A stretch of 64,000 nt of DNA from Roseithermus sacchariphilus (GTDB lineage: Bacteria > Bacteroidota > Rhodothermia > Rhodothermales > MEBIC09517). Below, in pieces: positions 28,831 to 37,683 of this stretch (within the stretch, counting starts at the first letter, position 1; every line of letters starts with the position of its first letter). Where the stretch lies: positions 1,287,447-1,351,446 of the forward strand of contig CP030158.1 of NCBI GenBank assembly GCA_003285105.1. The letters are read 5' to 3'. The position numbers and the translations under genes are program-made. The notes beneath the pieces are model-generated. The model saw only the letters and a program-made list of their open reading frames with translations, searched no databases and was not told where the DNA came from.

Positions 28831-29778
28831 ATGATCCAGCGACGCACCGTCGGCATCGTCGGCACCGGGCACGTGGGGGTGGCCGCCGCCTACGCCCTCT
28901 TTCTCCAGCGCATCGCCAGCGACCTGGTGCTGGTCGACCTCGACGAGCGGCGGGCCGAGGGGGAAGCGATGGACCTGATGCACGGGCAGGCGCTGGCCGG
29001 CCGCGTGACGGTGCGGGCCGGGAGCTATGCCGACCTGGCCGCCGCCCAGGTCATCGTCATCAGCGCCGGCGCCAGCCAGCAGTCGCCCGATGAGACGCGG
29101 CTGCAACTGCTCCGGCGCAACGCCGCCATCTTCCGCAGCATCGTCGCCGAGCTGGACCGCCACGCGCCCGAGGCCATCCTCGTCGTCGCCACGAACCCGG
29201 TCGACGTGCTGACGTACGTGACGCAGGCGCTGAGCCGCCGCCCGGACGCCCGCGTGATCGGCACCGGCACGCTGCTGGACACCTCCCGCTTCCGGGCGCT
29301 GCTGGGCCGCCATTACCACGTCGACCCGCGCTCGGTGCATGCCTACATCCTGGGCGAGCACGGGGATTCGGAGGTGCCCATCTGGAGCAGCGCCGGCATC
29401 GGCGGGACGCCCATCCTGGACGCGGAAGTGCTGGGCCGGCCCTTCGACCGGGCGGCGATGCAGGCGCTCTTCGAGCAGGCCCGTGACGCGGCCTATGAGA
29501 TCATCGGCCGCAAGGGCTATACGAACACCGCCATCGGCGTCGTCATCGCCCGGATCGTGCGGGCCATCCTGGACGACGAGAAGAGCGTGCTGCCGGTGAG
29601 CGTGCGCCTCAACGGTGAGTACGGCATCGAGGACGTATGCCTGAGCATTCCGTGTGTGGTGGGCATCGAGGGGGTGGAGGCCCGGGTGCCGCCGCCCGTG
29701 TCGGAGGACGAACGGGCGGGCCTGCGGGCGTCGGCGGACGTGCTCCGGCGCAGCATGGACGGGCTGGATCTGGGATGA
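28831..29778 (+). CDS. ldh: L-lactate dehydrogenase
   Basis: 315 residues, NAD-dependent. GxGxxG motif GTGHVG, Gln in the substrate loop (AGASQQSPDETR, Arg90), TNPVDVLTY, GTGTLLDTSRFR and catalytic His177 in GEHGDSEVPIWS. The Gln at the specificity position points to lactate/pyruvate rather than malate (malate dehydrogenases have Arg). It is monocistronic in appearance and begins 134 bp after the YceH-like gene. Confidence 0.9.
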   Translation: MIQRRTVGIVGTGHVGVAAAYALFLQRIASDLVLVDLDERRAEGEAMDLMHGQALAGRVTVRAGSYADLAAAQVIVISAGASQQSPDETRLQLLRRNAAIFRSIVAELDRHAPEAILVVATNPVDVLTYVTQALSRRPDARVIGTGTLLDTSRFRALLGRHYHVDPRSVHAYILGEHGDSEVPIWSSAGIGGTPILDAEVLGRPFDRAAMQALFEQARDAAYEIIGRKGYTNTAIGVVIARIVRAILDDEKSVLPVSVRLNGEYGIEDVCLSIPCVVGIEGVEARVPPPVSEDERAGLRASADVLRRSMDGLDLG

Positions 29779-29830
29779 GCCCGGGCCGGGCCGATCAGGC
29801 GTAGGCGGAGAGAGGCGTCCCCGGGTGTCG

Positions 29831-30202
29831 CTACGCCGAACGCAGCGGGAGCAATCGTGCGCGCGCCCGGGCCGCGTCGATGGTGATGAGTACCCCCCGG
29901 TCCAGGTGATCTCGAAACTGGCGCAGGGCGGCCACGACCGTGGGACCCAGGCAGGAGGGCAGCACATCCTGGGCACGTACCTGAATGACGCTGGGAGCAG
30001 CGGCTTCCGTGACGGCCAACAACGCTCCGAAGTCGAGATCGTGCGTGAAGATGACGTGGTTGTGCGCGGCCGCCCACTGGAGGATTACGTGGTCTGAGGC
30101 GCCGGGATCTCCAATGGTTGACCAGTGCACCGCATCATGACCCGCATCTTGCAGAACCCCTACCCATTGTGGGGAGAGGTTCATGTCGATGACGATGTTC
30201 AT
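29831..30202 (-). CDS. DUF5615 PIN-like toxin candidate
   Basis: 123 residues with the PIN-like pattern of DUF5615: IVIDMNLSP (first Asp), SDHVILQWAA and FTHDLDFGALLA (later acidic pair). The family is paired with DUF433 proteins in presumed type II toxin-antitoxin modules. Its start overlaps the DUF433 stop by 4 bp (ATGA). RNase activity is inferred from the PIN fold. Confidence 0.85.
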   Translation of the reverse strand: MNIVIDMNLSPQWVGVLQDAGHDAVHWSTIGDPGASDHVILQWAAAHNHVIFTHDLDFGALLAVTEAAAPSVIQVRAQDVLPSCLGPTVVAALRQFRDHLDRGVLITIDAARARARLLPLRSA

Positions 30203-30432
30203 TCCGTCGGGTGAAGCGGCACTTCGATTTCTTCGGCTCGCCAGGCGGCGTAGGCAAGCGCCTCCCGCACGTCGTCTTCTTCCAGATAGGGGTAGGCGGC
30301 CAGGATCTCGTCGATGCTATGACCGGCGGCAACCAGGCCGACCACGGTGCCGACGGTCACGCGCATGCCTCGAATGCAGGGTTTCCCCCCCATCACGTGA
30401 GGGTCACGGGTGATACGAGTCAGAGGCTTCAT
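30199..30432 (-). CDS. DUF433 antitoxin-type protein
   Basis: 77 residues. The DUF433 signature runs ITRDPHVMGGKPCIRGMRVTV...GHSIDEILAAYPYLEEDDVREALAYA, a small helix-turn-helix-like domain. It is upstream of the PIN-like partner, as usual for antitoxins, and presumably neutralises it and autoregulates the pair. Confidence 0.87.
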   Translation of the reverse strand: MKPLTRITRDPHVMGGKPCIRGMRVTVGTVVGLVAAGHSIDEILAAYPYLEEDDVREALAYAAWRAEEIEVPLHPTE

Positions 30433-30513
30433 CGATGGCTCCAGTCAGGACGGGGTCGTCGGGAAACGCGCGACTCCGCCTTTTTGATGCACGCGGGGCG
30501 CAAACCGGGCCGA

Positions 30514-32181
30514 TCAGGCGGGAAGGAGGCGGGTCAGCAGGTCGAAGAGTTGATCCCGGGTGAAGGGCTTGCCGAGGTAGGCGTCGAAGCCCGCCGCAAG
30601 CAGCCGCTCCCGGTCGCCCGGCAGGGCATAGGCCGTCATGGCGACGAGGCGGGGGCGGCCCGGTCGCTCCCGCAGCGCCCGGCACAGGTCGATACCCGTC
30701 TGCGCCTGGGACGGCCCGAGGTGGATGTCGATGAGCGCGAGGGCGAACGGATGTGCCTGCACGGCCTGCAGCGCTTCGTCCACCGTGGACACCATGCACA
30801 GATCATAGTTTTCCTGTAGCAGGTGACGCAGCAGCGCGAGCGTGTCGGGGTTGTCTTCGACGATGAGCAGGTGGGGCCGGGCGGTGGGCGCTGCCTCTGC
30901 GCCGGCACACGGGCCCTGCCGGGGTAGCGTCACCGTGAAGACGCTGCCCTGCCCCTTGACGCTGGCCGCCTCGATGGTGCCGCCCATCAGCTCGGTGAGG
31001 CGGCGGGTGATGTAGAGCCCCAGCCCGCTTCCCTCGTGCGACCGCGCCACGCCGGTCGATTCCTGGCGGAACGCGCTGAACAGATGGGGCAGGAACGACG
31101 GGTCGATGCCGCGCCCTGTGTCGCGCACGCGCAGCACGACGGCCTCGGCCGTGGTCTCGACCTCCACCGACACATCGCCCCGCTCGGTGAACTTGATGGC
31201 GTTGGAGACGAGGTTGACGAGGATGCGGTGCAGGCAGGCGGCGTCGAGGTGTGCCTCCAGGTGGTCGTGGGCCGAAGACATCGTCAGCGAGAGGCCCTTT
31301 TCGAGGGCGGTCGGCTCCAGCATCAGATGCACGTCCCGGACGACCTCGACCACATCCAGCGGCTCGCAGTGCAGCACCAGCGTGTCCGACTCCAGCTGCG
31401 CCAGGTTCAGCACCGAGTTGAGCGTGTCCATCAGCCGCTTCCCGCTCTTGCCGATCAGGTGGGCGAACTCGCGGTACTCCTCGGGCAGCTCCGAGGCCAG
31501 CACCTCGGCAAAGCCGATGATGGCCGTCAGCGGCGTGCGGATCTCGTGGCTCATGTTCGCCAGGAAGGTGGATTTCAGCCGGGCCATTTCCTCGGCCCGG
31601 TCGCGGGCGGCCCGCAATTCCGCCTCCACCTGGCGGCGCTCGGTCACGTCGCGCGCGGCGGTCACGATCTGGACGAGCCGGCCGGTGCCGTCGAGCACGG
31701 GTTTGGCGTAGACCTCGAACCAGCGGTACGAGCCGGCGGCCGTCCTCAGCCGCAGCAGCACGCCGGCCGCTGACCGCCCGGCAGCCACCGCGCCGAGGAT
31801 CTCGGCCTGCCAGCGCGGGCGGTCCTCGGGGTGCAGGAGGGCATCGGGAGGCTGCTGCAGGAGGTCGGCGGGGGCATAGCCGAGCAGGGCCCGGACCGAG
31901 GGGCCGACGTACCCGAAGCGGCCGTCCGGATGGTGGAGGCAGACCAGGTCCTGGAGGTTTTCGGCGAGCAGCTGGAAGGTGGCTTCGCCCTGGGCCGGGA
32001 GGGGGGCCGGCGACGGGGCCGGTGTGCGGCGCGCCTGCTGGAGCCGGCGTTCGTACCGGGCCACCTCGGCGCGCAGGGCCCGCACCTCGGCCAGCAACGC
32101 TTCCCGGGAGGGCAGCCGGTCCCCGGGCGCCTCCTCGCCCCGCCGCCCGCTTTCCGGATTCGAATCGGTGGAATCGACCAT
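30514..32181 (-). CDS. PAS-domain hybrid sensor histidine kinase / response regulator
   Basis: 555 residues, no membrane segment. Order: short N-terminal coiled coil (27-52), PAS (~67-180, PDGRFGYVGPSVRALLGY), HisKA with phospho-His212 (NMSHEIRTPL), HATPase (N box NLVSNAIKF, G1 RDTGRGID, G2 EGSGLGLYI), and C-terminal receiver with Asp485 (LIDIHLGPS) and Lys in LGKPF. It is a cytoplasmic sensor that can phosphorylate itself across domains. The signal is unknown. No separate output regulator lies next to it. Confidence 0.92.
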   Translation of the reverse strand: MVDSTDSNPESGRRGEEAPGDRLPSREALLAEVRALRAEVARYERRLQQARRTPAPSPAPLPAQGEATFQLLAENLQDLVCLHHPDGRFGYVGPSVRALLGYAPADLLQQPPDALLHPEDRPRWQAEILGAVAAGRSAAGVLLRLRTAAGSYRWFEVYAKPVLDGTGRLVQIVTAARDVTERRQVEAELRAARDRAEEMARLKSTFLANMSHEIRTPLTAIIGFAEVLASELPEEYREFAHLIGKSGKRLMDTLNSVLNLAQLESDTLVLHCEPLDVVEVVRDVHLMLEPTALEKGLSLTMSSAHDHLEAHLDAACLHRILVNLVSNAIKFTERGDVSVEVETTAEAVVLRVRDTGRGIDPSFLPHLFSAFRQESTGVARSHEGSGLGLYITRRLTELMGGTIEAASVKGQGSVFTVTLPRQGPCAGAEAAPTARPHLLIVEDNPDTLALLRHLLQENYDLCMVSTVDEALQAVQAHPFALALIDIHLGPSQAQTGIDLCRALRERPGRPRLVAMTAYALPGDRERLLAAGFDAYLGKPFTRDQLFDLLTRLLPA

Positions 32182-32512
32182 GAACGATGAGGGTTGCTGG
32201 AGGCCGGCGACGTACGGGTTGAGCTGTTAGGATCGGCCAATCGAGGGCCGAACTAAACCGGACGGCCGGAACGGGGCCGGGGCGGGCCCCGCGCCGGCCT
32301 CCGCCGGCTGCAAACGGGGAGAGACGTAACGCGACCGGGTAGAAACGAACCCCGTCCGGCGCCGGCCCCGCGCCGGGCGTCGCCCCCGCGGCGTCCGGCC
32401 CGCCGTCCCGGTTCTGGTACCGGCTTTGCGAAGCATCGGGGCACCTCGTCCGGGTCTCGCTGCGGCGAGACGGTTCCCGGAGCGGCATCATCCCTCGGCA
32501 AGCACCGGAGTC
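32182..32512. other. 331-bp divergent gap, nothing recognised
   Basis: Very GC-rich sequence between the divergent kinase and membrane-protein genes, with many CCGG-type short palindromes. I find no clear promoter, RNA or gene. Confidence 0.5.
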
Positions 32513-33013
32513 ATGGACGCAACCCTGCTGGCATCCAAGTCGATCACCCTGTTCATCGGGTGGGTGTTTGCGCCGGCCGTGATGCTCGCCAGCGTCGCGC
32601 TGAGCCGGGTCACGGCCGAGCGGTTGTTGAACCGGGAGGACCGCGTCGCCGCCCGTGCCGGCTGGTGGGCGGGCCTGCTGCTCTTCGGGCTCTACGTGCT
32701 CTACCAGGAGCCGGGCTTCGCCATGCCGCGGCTCTTCGTGAGCCCCCGGCTGGAGCTGAGCCTGCTCGGCCTGGGGGCCGGCCTGGTGGCGGGATTCCTC
32801 CTCCTGCGTAGCCTGACCGGGCTGATGGAGACGAAGGCGTTTCCGTTCTTGCTGCTGGCGCTCGCCTTTGGCGGGCCGGCGGCGTGGTACCACTACGTCT
32901 TCGTCCGGACGCACAACGCGCTGCTGCTCTCGGCGTGCCTGGGCATCGTCCTCGGGCTGCTGGTGCACGTGGCCCTGTATCCGCACTCCCGCCGCACGCT
33001 GCTGCTGACCTGA
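32513..33013 (+). CDS. small integral membrane protein of unknown function
   Basis: 166 residues with about five hydrophobic segments (residues ~10-30, 50-62, 78-98, 105-122, 130-150). I do not recognise the family. No signal peptide or catalytic motif is visible. The ATG at 32513 places the first membrane segment close to the N-terminus. Neighbours (hybrid kinase, PBP) are on the opposite strand and give no clue. Confidence 0.65.
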   Translation: MDATLLASKSITLFIGWVFAPAVMLASVALSRVTAERLLNREDRVAARAGWWAGLLLFGLYVLYQEPGFAMPRLFVSPRLELSLLGLGAGLVAGFLLLRSLTGLMETKAFPFLLLALAFGGPAAWYHYVFVRTHNALLLSACLGIVLGLLVHVALYPHSRRTLLLT

Positions 33014-33138
33014 GCGCGCCCTCGTTCCGAGAAAGCACTCCGGCGCCCCAGCTTCCCACCACGAGGCCGGGGCGTTCTGTTCGGGGGAAAGACGGCGCGG
33101 CGCACGGGCTCAGGGATGGCGCGGCCCCGGCGCAGGGC

Positions 33139-35883
33139 TCACCGGTTCGGCGCCAGGTCGCGCTCCAGGGTGCGGAGCAGCCGCTCGATCTCGCGGCGCT
33201 GTGCCGGGTCGAGGTCCCGGGCGACCTGGTCGAGCACGTCGCGGAGGGAGGTGTGCTCATCGAGGTCGATGGAGCGGTCGAGGCGGCGTCGGGCGTTCGG
33301 TGAGGCCTGCGTCTGCTGCCGGCGCAGCACGTCCTCGGCGTCCCGGGCGAAGCGCTGGAGCCGCTCGCGGTAGCGCGCGGCCGCCTGCGGGTCGTGTCGT
33401 TCGATCACCTCGTCGAGCACGCCCAGCACCTGCCCGACGCCGCGGAGCACACGCTCGGCCTCGGCGGGCAGGGGGGAGGCCTCCACCGGCCGGACCGGCT
33501 CGGCGGGCTCCGGGGTCTGCGTCCAGCGCCGGGGCGGCTCGGTGTCCTCCGCCGGCTCCGCCGACTCCGGCGGCGCGGGCGATTCGGCGGGCGGCGCATC
33601 GGTCTGGAGCGAGGCCCGGAGGCCGTCCAGCGTTTCGCGGAGCCACCGGCCGGCCCGTGCCAGCAGCGGCGTGCGGGGTTCGAGCGCCGGCGCCGGGGCC
33701 AGCGTCGGCCGCGGGTCCAGGCGCCCCTGGCGCAGGGCATGGCGGTAGACGTCGCCCACGACGTAGAGGGCATTGTGCGCACCCTGGCCCCAGTAATCCG
33801 ACCGAAAGGTGACGCGGGGGTCGTTGAACCCGACCCAGGCGCCCGCGACCAGGTGCGGGTGGATCATCAGGAACCAGCCGTCGGCGTTGTCCTGGGTCGT
33901 GCCCGTCTTCCCGGCCACGTCGGCCCGGACGCCGAACACCGTGCGGATCCGCCGGCCGGTGCCCTGGTCGATCACCCCGCGCATCATGTCCAGGAGGGCA
34001 TGAGCGATGGGCTCGTCCAGCACGCGTTCCGGCTCCGGGGCGAAGGTCGCCAGCACGTTCCCTTCGGCATCTTCGATGCGGGTGATGACCACCGGCGCGC
34101 GGTAGACCCCGCCGCTGCCGATGGTGGCATAGGCAGAGGCCATCTCCAGGAGCGTCACCGGGCTCGTGCCCAGGGCGATGGAGGGCACCGGCTCCAGCGG
34201 GCTCTGCCGGATGCCCATGCGACGGGCCAGGCGGACGGTGGGCCGGGCGCCGACGTCGGCGATGAGCCGGGCCGCGATGGTGTTGGTGGAGCGGGCCAGC
34301 GCCTCGCGCAGCGTCAGCGCCTCGCCAGAGACGGTGCCGCCGGCGTTGACGGGCCGCCACACCTGCTCGCGACCGACGCGGATCTCGACGGCCTCGTCGC
34401 GCAGCCGGTCGTCCGGGCGGTACCCCCGTTCCAGCGCCGCGGCGTAGACGAACGGCTTGAAGGTCGAACCCGGCTGACGGCGGGCCTGGGCGACGTGGTC
34501 GTACTGGTCGCGGTCGTACTCGCGGCTGCCGACCCAGGCACGGACGTGGCCGGTGCGGGGGTCGAGCGCCACGAAGCCGGCTTCGAGCCGGGTCTTGACG
34601 GTGCGCAGGCTGTCCATGAACGCCCGGTCGGCACGGAGGGCCTGCAGCGCCGCTGCCGGGTCGAGCCCGGTGGCCAGGGCATTCCGGTAGCGCGGCGTCG
34701 CCCGGATGAAGCGGTCCACCACGTCGGTCCGGGTGGCCCAGAAGTGCGCAAAGGGCCGGACCCGCCGGCGGACGGCGGGGTAGTCGTGTGGGCTGGCCGA
34801 CCGGATCGGGTTGTCGCGTCCGCTCCACTCGACGTCCGCGACGGCCTGGAGCGCGTCGCCCTGGCGGCGGACGGCGGCCTCGGCCAGGCGCTGCAACGCG
34901 GGGTCGAGCGTGGTGTGGACCACGAGGCCGTCCGTGTAGAGGTTGTAGCCGGCGTCTTCCGCCCAGGCTTCGAGCTGCCGGCGGACGTAGGCGGTGAAGT
35001 GCGGGGCCTGGCTGCGCGGGGCCGGCTGCCGCGCGAAGCGGGTTCGCACCGGCGTGTCTTTCACCGCGTCGTAGGTGGCGGCATCGAGCATGCCCCGTTT
35101 GACCATCTGCTGCAACACCACGTTGCGGCGTGCACGGGCGCGGTCCGGGTGGCGGAGCGGGTTGTAGGTGCTCGTCGCCTTCAGCATCCCGACGAGCGTA
35201 GCACTCTCGGCCAGTGTCAGCGCGGCCGCCGGCTTGCTGAAGTAGGTCTGTGCCGCCCGCTCGATGCCGTACGCATTATAGAGGAAGGGCACCGTGTTGA
35301 GGTACGTCTCCAGGATCTCCGCCTTCGTGTACGTCGCCTCGATCTTGAAGGCCGTCACGATCTCCTTCAGCTTGCGGTTGATCGACGAGGCCCGGCCGAT
35401 GCGGCGCGGGTAGAGGTTGCGCGCCAGCTGCATCGTGAGCGTCGAGCCCCCCTGCCGGTCGCCCAGCAGCGTGTGGACCGCCGACGCCGCCAGGCGGATC
35501 GGGTCGACGCCGTGGTGGGTGTAGAAGCGATGGTCCTCGGTGGCGATGAGGGCTGCTACGACCTCCGGCGCCACCTCGTCCAGCGTCACCCACTCCCGGT
35601 TGAGGTGCTGGATGCGGGTCAGTTCCGTGCCGTCGGCGGCGAGGATGCGCGTCGGGTGCTGCACCTTCATCTGCCGGAGGGTGCCGAAACCCGGCGTGAA
35701 GGGCACCAGCACCAGCAGCCATGCGGCGAGCAGCAGCGTGCCGGTGCCGGCCAGCGCCAGGCTCGCCACGAGCAGCCGCCGGAGCAGCGGGACGTCTCCA
35801 CGGACCAGCCATCGTCCGAACCGCTGCAGGCGGCGAGGTGGGGGCGAGGGGTCCGAGGCAGGACCGGGTGCGCGTCGAAGCAT
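33139..35883 (-). CDS. class A penicillin-binding protein (PBP1A-like), bifunctional
   Basis: 914 residues. One N-terminal membrane segment (38-62). GT51 transglycosylase: catalytic Glu116 in ATEDHRFYTHHG, QGGSTLTMQLARNLY, and RKLKEIVTAFKIE. Transpeptidase: Ser473 (PGSTFKPF), SxN Ser532 (STNT), KTG Lys659 (KTGTT). It polymerises and cross-links peptidoglycan outside the inner membrane. After the transpeptidase (~residue 735) comes a Pro/Glu-rich linker and a charged helical, probably coiled-coil tail of about 130 residues (LRGVGQVLGVLDEVIERHD...LERDLAPNR) that is not part of the standard enzyme. Confidence 0.93.
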   Translation of the reverse strand: MLRRAPGPASDPSPPPRRLQRFGRWLVRGDVPLLRRLLVASLALAGTGTLLLAAWLLVLVPFTPGFGTLRQMKVQHPTRILAADGTELTRIQHLNREWVTLDEVAPEVVAALIATEDHRFYTHHGVDPIRLAASAVHTLLGDRQGGSTLTMQLARNLYPRRIGRASSINRKLKEIVTAFKIEATYTKAEILETYLNTVPFLYNAYGIERAAQTYFSKPAAALTLAESATLVGMLKATSTYNPLRHPDRARARRNVVLQQMVKRGMLDAATYDAVKDTPVRTRFARQPAPRSQAPHFTAYVRRQLEAWAEDAGYNLYTDGLVVHTTLDPALQRLAEAAVRRQGDALQAVADVEWSGRDNPIRSASPHDYPAVRRRVRPFAHFWATRTDVVDRFIRATPRYRNALATGLDPAAALQALRADRAFMDSLRTVKTRLEAGFVALDPRTGHVRAWVGSREYDRDQYDHVAQARRQPGSTFKPFVYAAALERGYRPDDRLRDEAVEIRVGREQVWRPVNAGGTVSGEALTLREALARSTNTIAARLIADVGARPTVRLARRMGIRQSPLEPVPSIALGTSPVTLLEMASAYATIGSGGVYRAPVVITRIEDAEGNVLATFAPEPERVLDEPIAHALLDMMRGVIDQGTGRRIRTVFGVRADVAGKTGTTQDNADGWFLMIHPHLVAGAWVGFNDPRVTFRSDYWGQGAHNALYVVGDVYRHALRQGRLDPRPTLAPAPALEPRTPLLARAGRWLRETLDGLRASLQTDAPPAESPAPPESAEPAEDTEPPRRWTQTPEPAEPVRPVEASPLPAEAERVLRGVGQVLGVLDEVIERHDPQAAARYRERLQRFARDAEDVLRRQQTQASPNARRRLDRSIDLDEHTSLRDVLDQVARDLDPAQRREIERLLRTLERDLAPNR

Positions 35884-36025
35884 GGGGCCGTGACCGGGAA
35901 GGCGATCGGGGACCTACCGTGTTCCATCGTCGCTGCCATCGGCCCGGAAGCCATCGGCCCGGAAGCCATCGGAGACAGCGACAGGGACCCTACGCACCCG
36001 TCCTGGCCGAGGTTACACGAGCTGC

Positions 36026-36052
36026 GACGCCCCGGCAGAAAGCCGGGGCGTC
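36026..36052 (-). terminator. hairpin downstream of the CAU tRNA
   Basis: A perfect 11-bp stem (GACGCCCCGGC / GCCGGGGCGTC) with an AGAAA loop, 10 bp beyond the tRNA 3' end. No T-run follows on the minus strand. Confidence 0.55.
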
Positions 36053-36062
36053 CGCCGTCGGG

Positions 36063-36135
36063 TGGGCCCAGTAGGATTTGAACCTACGACCAATGGATTA
36101 TGAGTCCACTGCTCTAACCGCTGAGCTATGGGCCC
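36063..36135 (-). tRNA. tRNA with CAU anticodon, probably tRNA-Ile2
   Basis: 73 nt fold into a full cloverleaf: acceptor 5' GGGCCCA with 3' TGGGCCC and discriminator A, D-arm beginning AGCTCAGCGGTTAGAGC, anticodon loop CTCATAA, T-arm GTAGG TTCAAAT CCTAC. The encoded 3' end is ACCC, so CCA is added post-transcriptionally. The anticodon arm (GGACTCATAATCC) and TTGGTCG variable loop resemble the lysidine-modified isoleucine tRNA more than elongator or initiator Met, but methionine cannot be excluded. Confidence 0.9.
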
Positions 36136-36174
36136 GGGGCTGCCGGCCGGAGCCCGGGGCTGCCGGCCGGGCTC

Positions 36175-36182
36175 CAAAGATA
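36175..36182 (-). promoter_or_regulatory. -7 element of the tRNA promoter
   Basis: On the minus strand this reads TATCTTTG, an exact TAnnTTTG match, 40 bp before the tRNA 5' end. No TTTG is seen at the -33 position. Confidence 0.5.
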
Positions 36183-36377
36183 CGAACGAAGCGGGCGGGT
36201 TGGAACCCCTCGGCGGGCACCGACCGGGGCGGCCGCGCCGCCGGGATGCCGGAGGGGCGGAAGCAGAGCGTGATGGAGGTTGTGTTAAATTGTATGTCAT
36301 GATGCTTGAATGACTAAATTAATTATGCGAGATTGGATGACCTTGTTATTTGTATCAAGCAAACGGGTTTTTCGTTC

Positions 36378-36857
36378 ATGGATCGTATCGACGAGATCGA
36401 CGCGCAGATCCTCACGTTGCTTCAGGCGAGCGGCCGGATCAAGCGCAATCGCGTGGCCCGGCACGTGGGGTTGTCGTTGCCCTCTGTCAGCGGGCGGATG
36501 CGCAAGCTGCACGAGCGGGGGGTCTTGCTGGGCTACGAGGCCGTCGTACATCCCGGCCGGCTTCGGTACGACATCACCGCCTTCATCCGCGTGCGGGTGG
36601 AGTCGTCCGATCGGTATGGCGCCTTCACCGCGTATGCGAAGACACTGCCGGAGGTGCTGGAGGTGCATGCCATCACCGGCGAGGGCAGCCATCTCCTCAA
36701 GGTGCGCACCCACAACACGGCTGCGCTGGAACGCCTGCTGGCGCAGATTCAGGGTTGGCCGGGCGTGCTGGGCACGACGACCAGCGTCGTGCTGAGCACC
36801 TTCAAGGAAACCCGGGCCGTTCCGGTCAAGCCCATGGTGCTGTGCGATCCAGGATGA
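36378..36857 (+). CDS. Lrp/AsnC family regulator 1
   Basis: 159 residues: N-terminal winged helix ([47 protein letters not shown]), then the RAM effector domain (LEVHAITGEGSHLLKVRTHNTAALERLLAQI). Start at the ATG directly before the helix-turn-helix. It is a paralogue of the next gene. The last ~60 coding bases are nearly identical in both. It probably senses an amino acid and regulates nitrogen or amino-acid genes, as glutamine synthetase follows. Confidence 0.9.
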   Translation: MDRIDEIDAQILTLLQASGRIKRNRVARHVGLSLPSVSGRMRKLHERGVLLGYEAVVHPGRLRYDITAFIRVRVESSDRYGAFTAYAKTLPEVLEVHAITGEGSHLLKVRTHNTAALERLLAQIQGWPGVLGTTTSVVLSTFKETRAVPVKPMVLCDPG

Positions 36858-36896
36858 GTGGATGCCCTTTGCTTATCCGGGTAAGGTCCGCAATCG

Positions 36897-36962
36897 CTTA
36901 AAAAATCTGAATTTGAATGATCGCGGCGTGGTGAAAATACGCCTGGATGTAAATTTTTTAAG
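36897..36962. promoter_or_regulatory. pair of inverted AT-rich boxes upstream of Lrp regulator 2
   Basis: CTTAAAAAAT (36897-36906) and its perfect reverse complement ATTTTTTAAG (36953-36962) lie 46 bp apart in the only AT-rich part of the region, 84 bp before the second regulator. Such spacing suits Lrp-type octamers that wrap DNA, which suggests autoregulation. A possible promoter (TTG 36969-36971, TAAATTCG 36994-37001) follows. Confidence 0.5.
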
Positions 36963-37046
36963 TGAGACTTGGCAAAATCGGGTGGAATCGTTGTAAATTC
37001 GGGGTACCGCATACTGATTTCTAAGATTAATTAAGGGTCAACCTCG

Positions 37047-37541
37047 ATGAGTCATCGGATTGACGAGATCGATGCCCAGATTCTGACGCTGTTGCAACAG
37101 AACGGGCGCATGAAGCGCAACCGGATTGCCGAGCACGTGGGGCTGTCCGTGCCGTCCGTCAGCGAGCGGATGCGCAAGCTGGAGGAGCGGGGGGTGCTGC
37201 TCAGCTACCACGCCGTGGTGGATCCCAAGCGGTTGCATCTGGACATCACCGCCTTCATCCGGGTGACGGTCGACGGCTCCGAGCTGCATCCGGAGTTCGT
37301 CGAGCGAGCCACGGCCTTGCCGGAGATCCAGGAGATCCATTCGATCACCGGCGAGGGGACCCACATGCTCAAGGTGCGCACCCGGAACACGACCACGCTG
37401 GAGCAGCTCCTGGCGCAGATCCAGGGCTGGCCGGGCGTGCACGGCACGACGACCAGCGTCGTGCTGAGCACCTTCAAGGAAACCCGGGCCGTTCCGGTCA
37501 AGCCGACGGAGATTTACCAGTATGAGGAGGAGCTCGTCTGA
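37047..37541 (+). CDS. Lrp/AsnC family regulator 2
   Basis: 164 residues, same architecture as the preceding regulator ([56 protein letters not shown], then [35 protein letters not shown]). It lies upstream of glutamine synthetase III on the same strand with a 142-bp gap. This makes regulation of glnA-type nitrogen assimilation by one or both Lrp proteins likely (inference). Confidence 0.9.
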   Translation: MSHRIDEIDAQILTLLQQNGRMKRNRIAEHVGLSVPSVSERMRKLEERGVLLSYHAVVDPKRLHLDITAFIRVTVDGSELHPEFVERATALPEIQEIHSITGEGTHMLKVRTRNTTTLEQLLAQIQGWPGVHGTTTSVVLSTFKETRAVPVKPTEIYQYEEELV

Positions 37542-37582
37542 GGATGAGGGGCCTTCCGGTGCCGGGCCGGTGTGCGCCGGGT

Positions 37583-37634
37583 GCCGTAGCGGGCTGCCGC
37601 ATCGGGCTGCCGTAGCGGGCTGCCGCATCGGGCT
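37583..37634. repeat. four tandem 13-bp units upstream of glutamine synthetase
   Basis: GCCGTAGCGGGCT and GCCGCATCGGGCT alternate twice (4 x 13 bp), ending 49 bp before the start codon, within the probable mRNA leader. Confidence 0.9.
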
Positions 37635-37683
37635 GCTTCCTCCCATCATTCCCGTACCTCTAACCACGTTTCCCGCATCCATC

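Noticed and set aside
30803-32986. 727-codon frame in another frame of the kinase region
   Set aside because: Arg/Pro/Gly-rich translation without domains; the hybrid kinase in the real frame explains the DNA.
33394-36081. 895-codon open frame antisense to the penicillin-binding protein, running through the tRNA gap
   Set aside because: No domain; it overlaps a complete PBP with all catalytic motifs.
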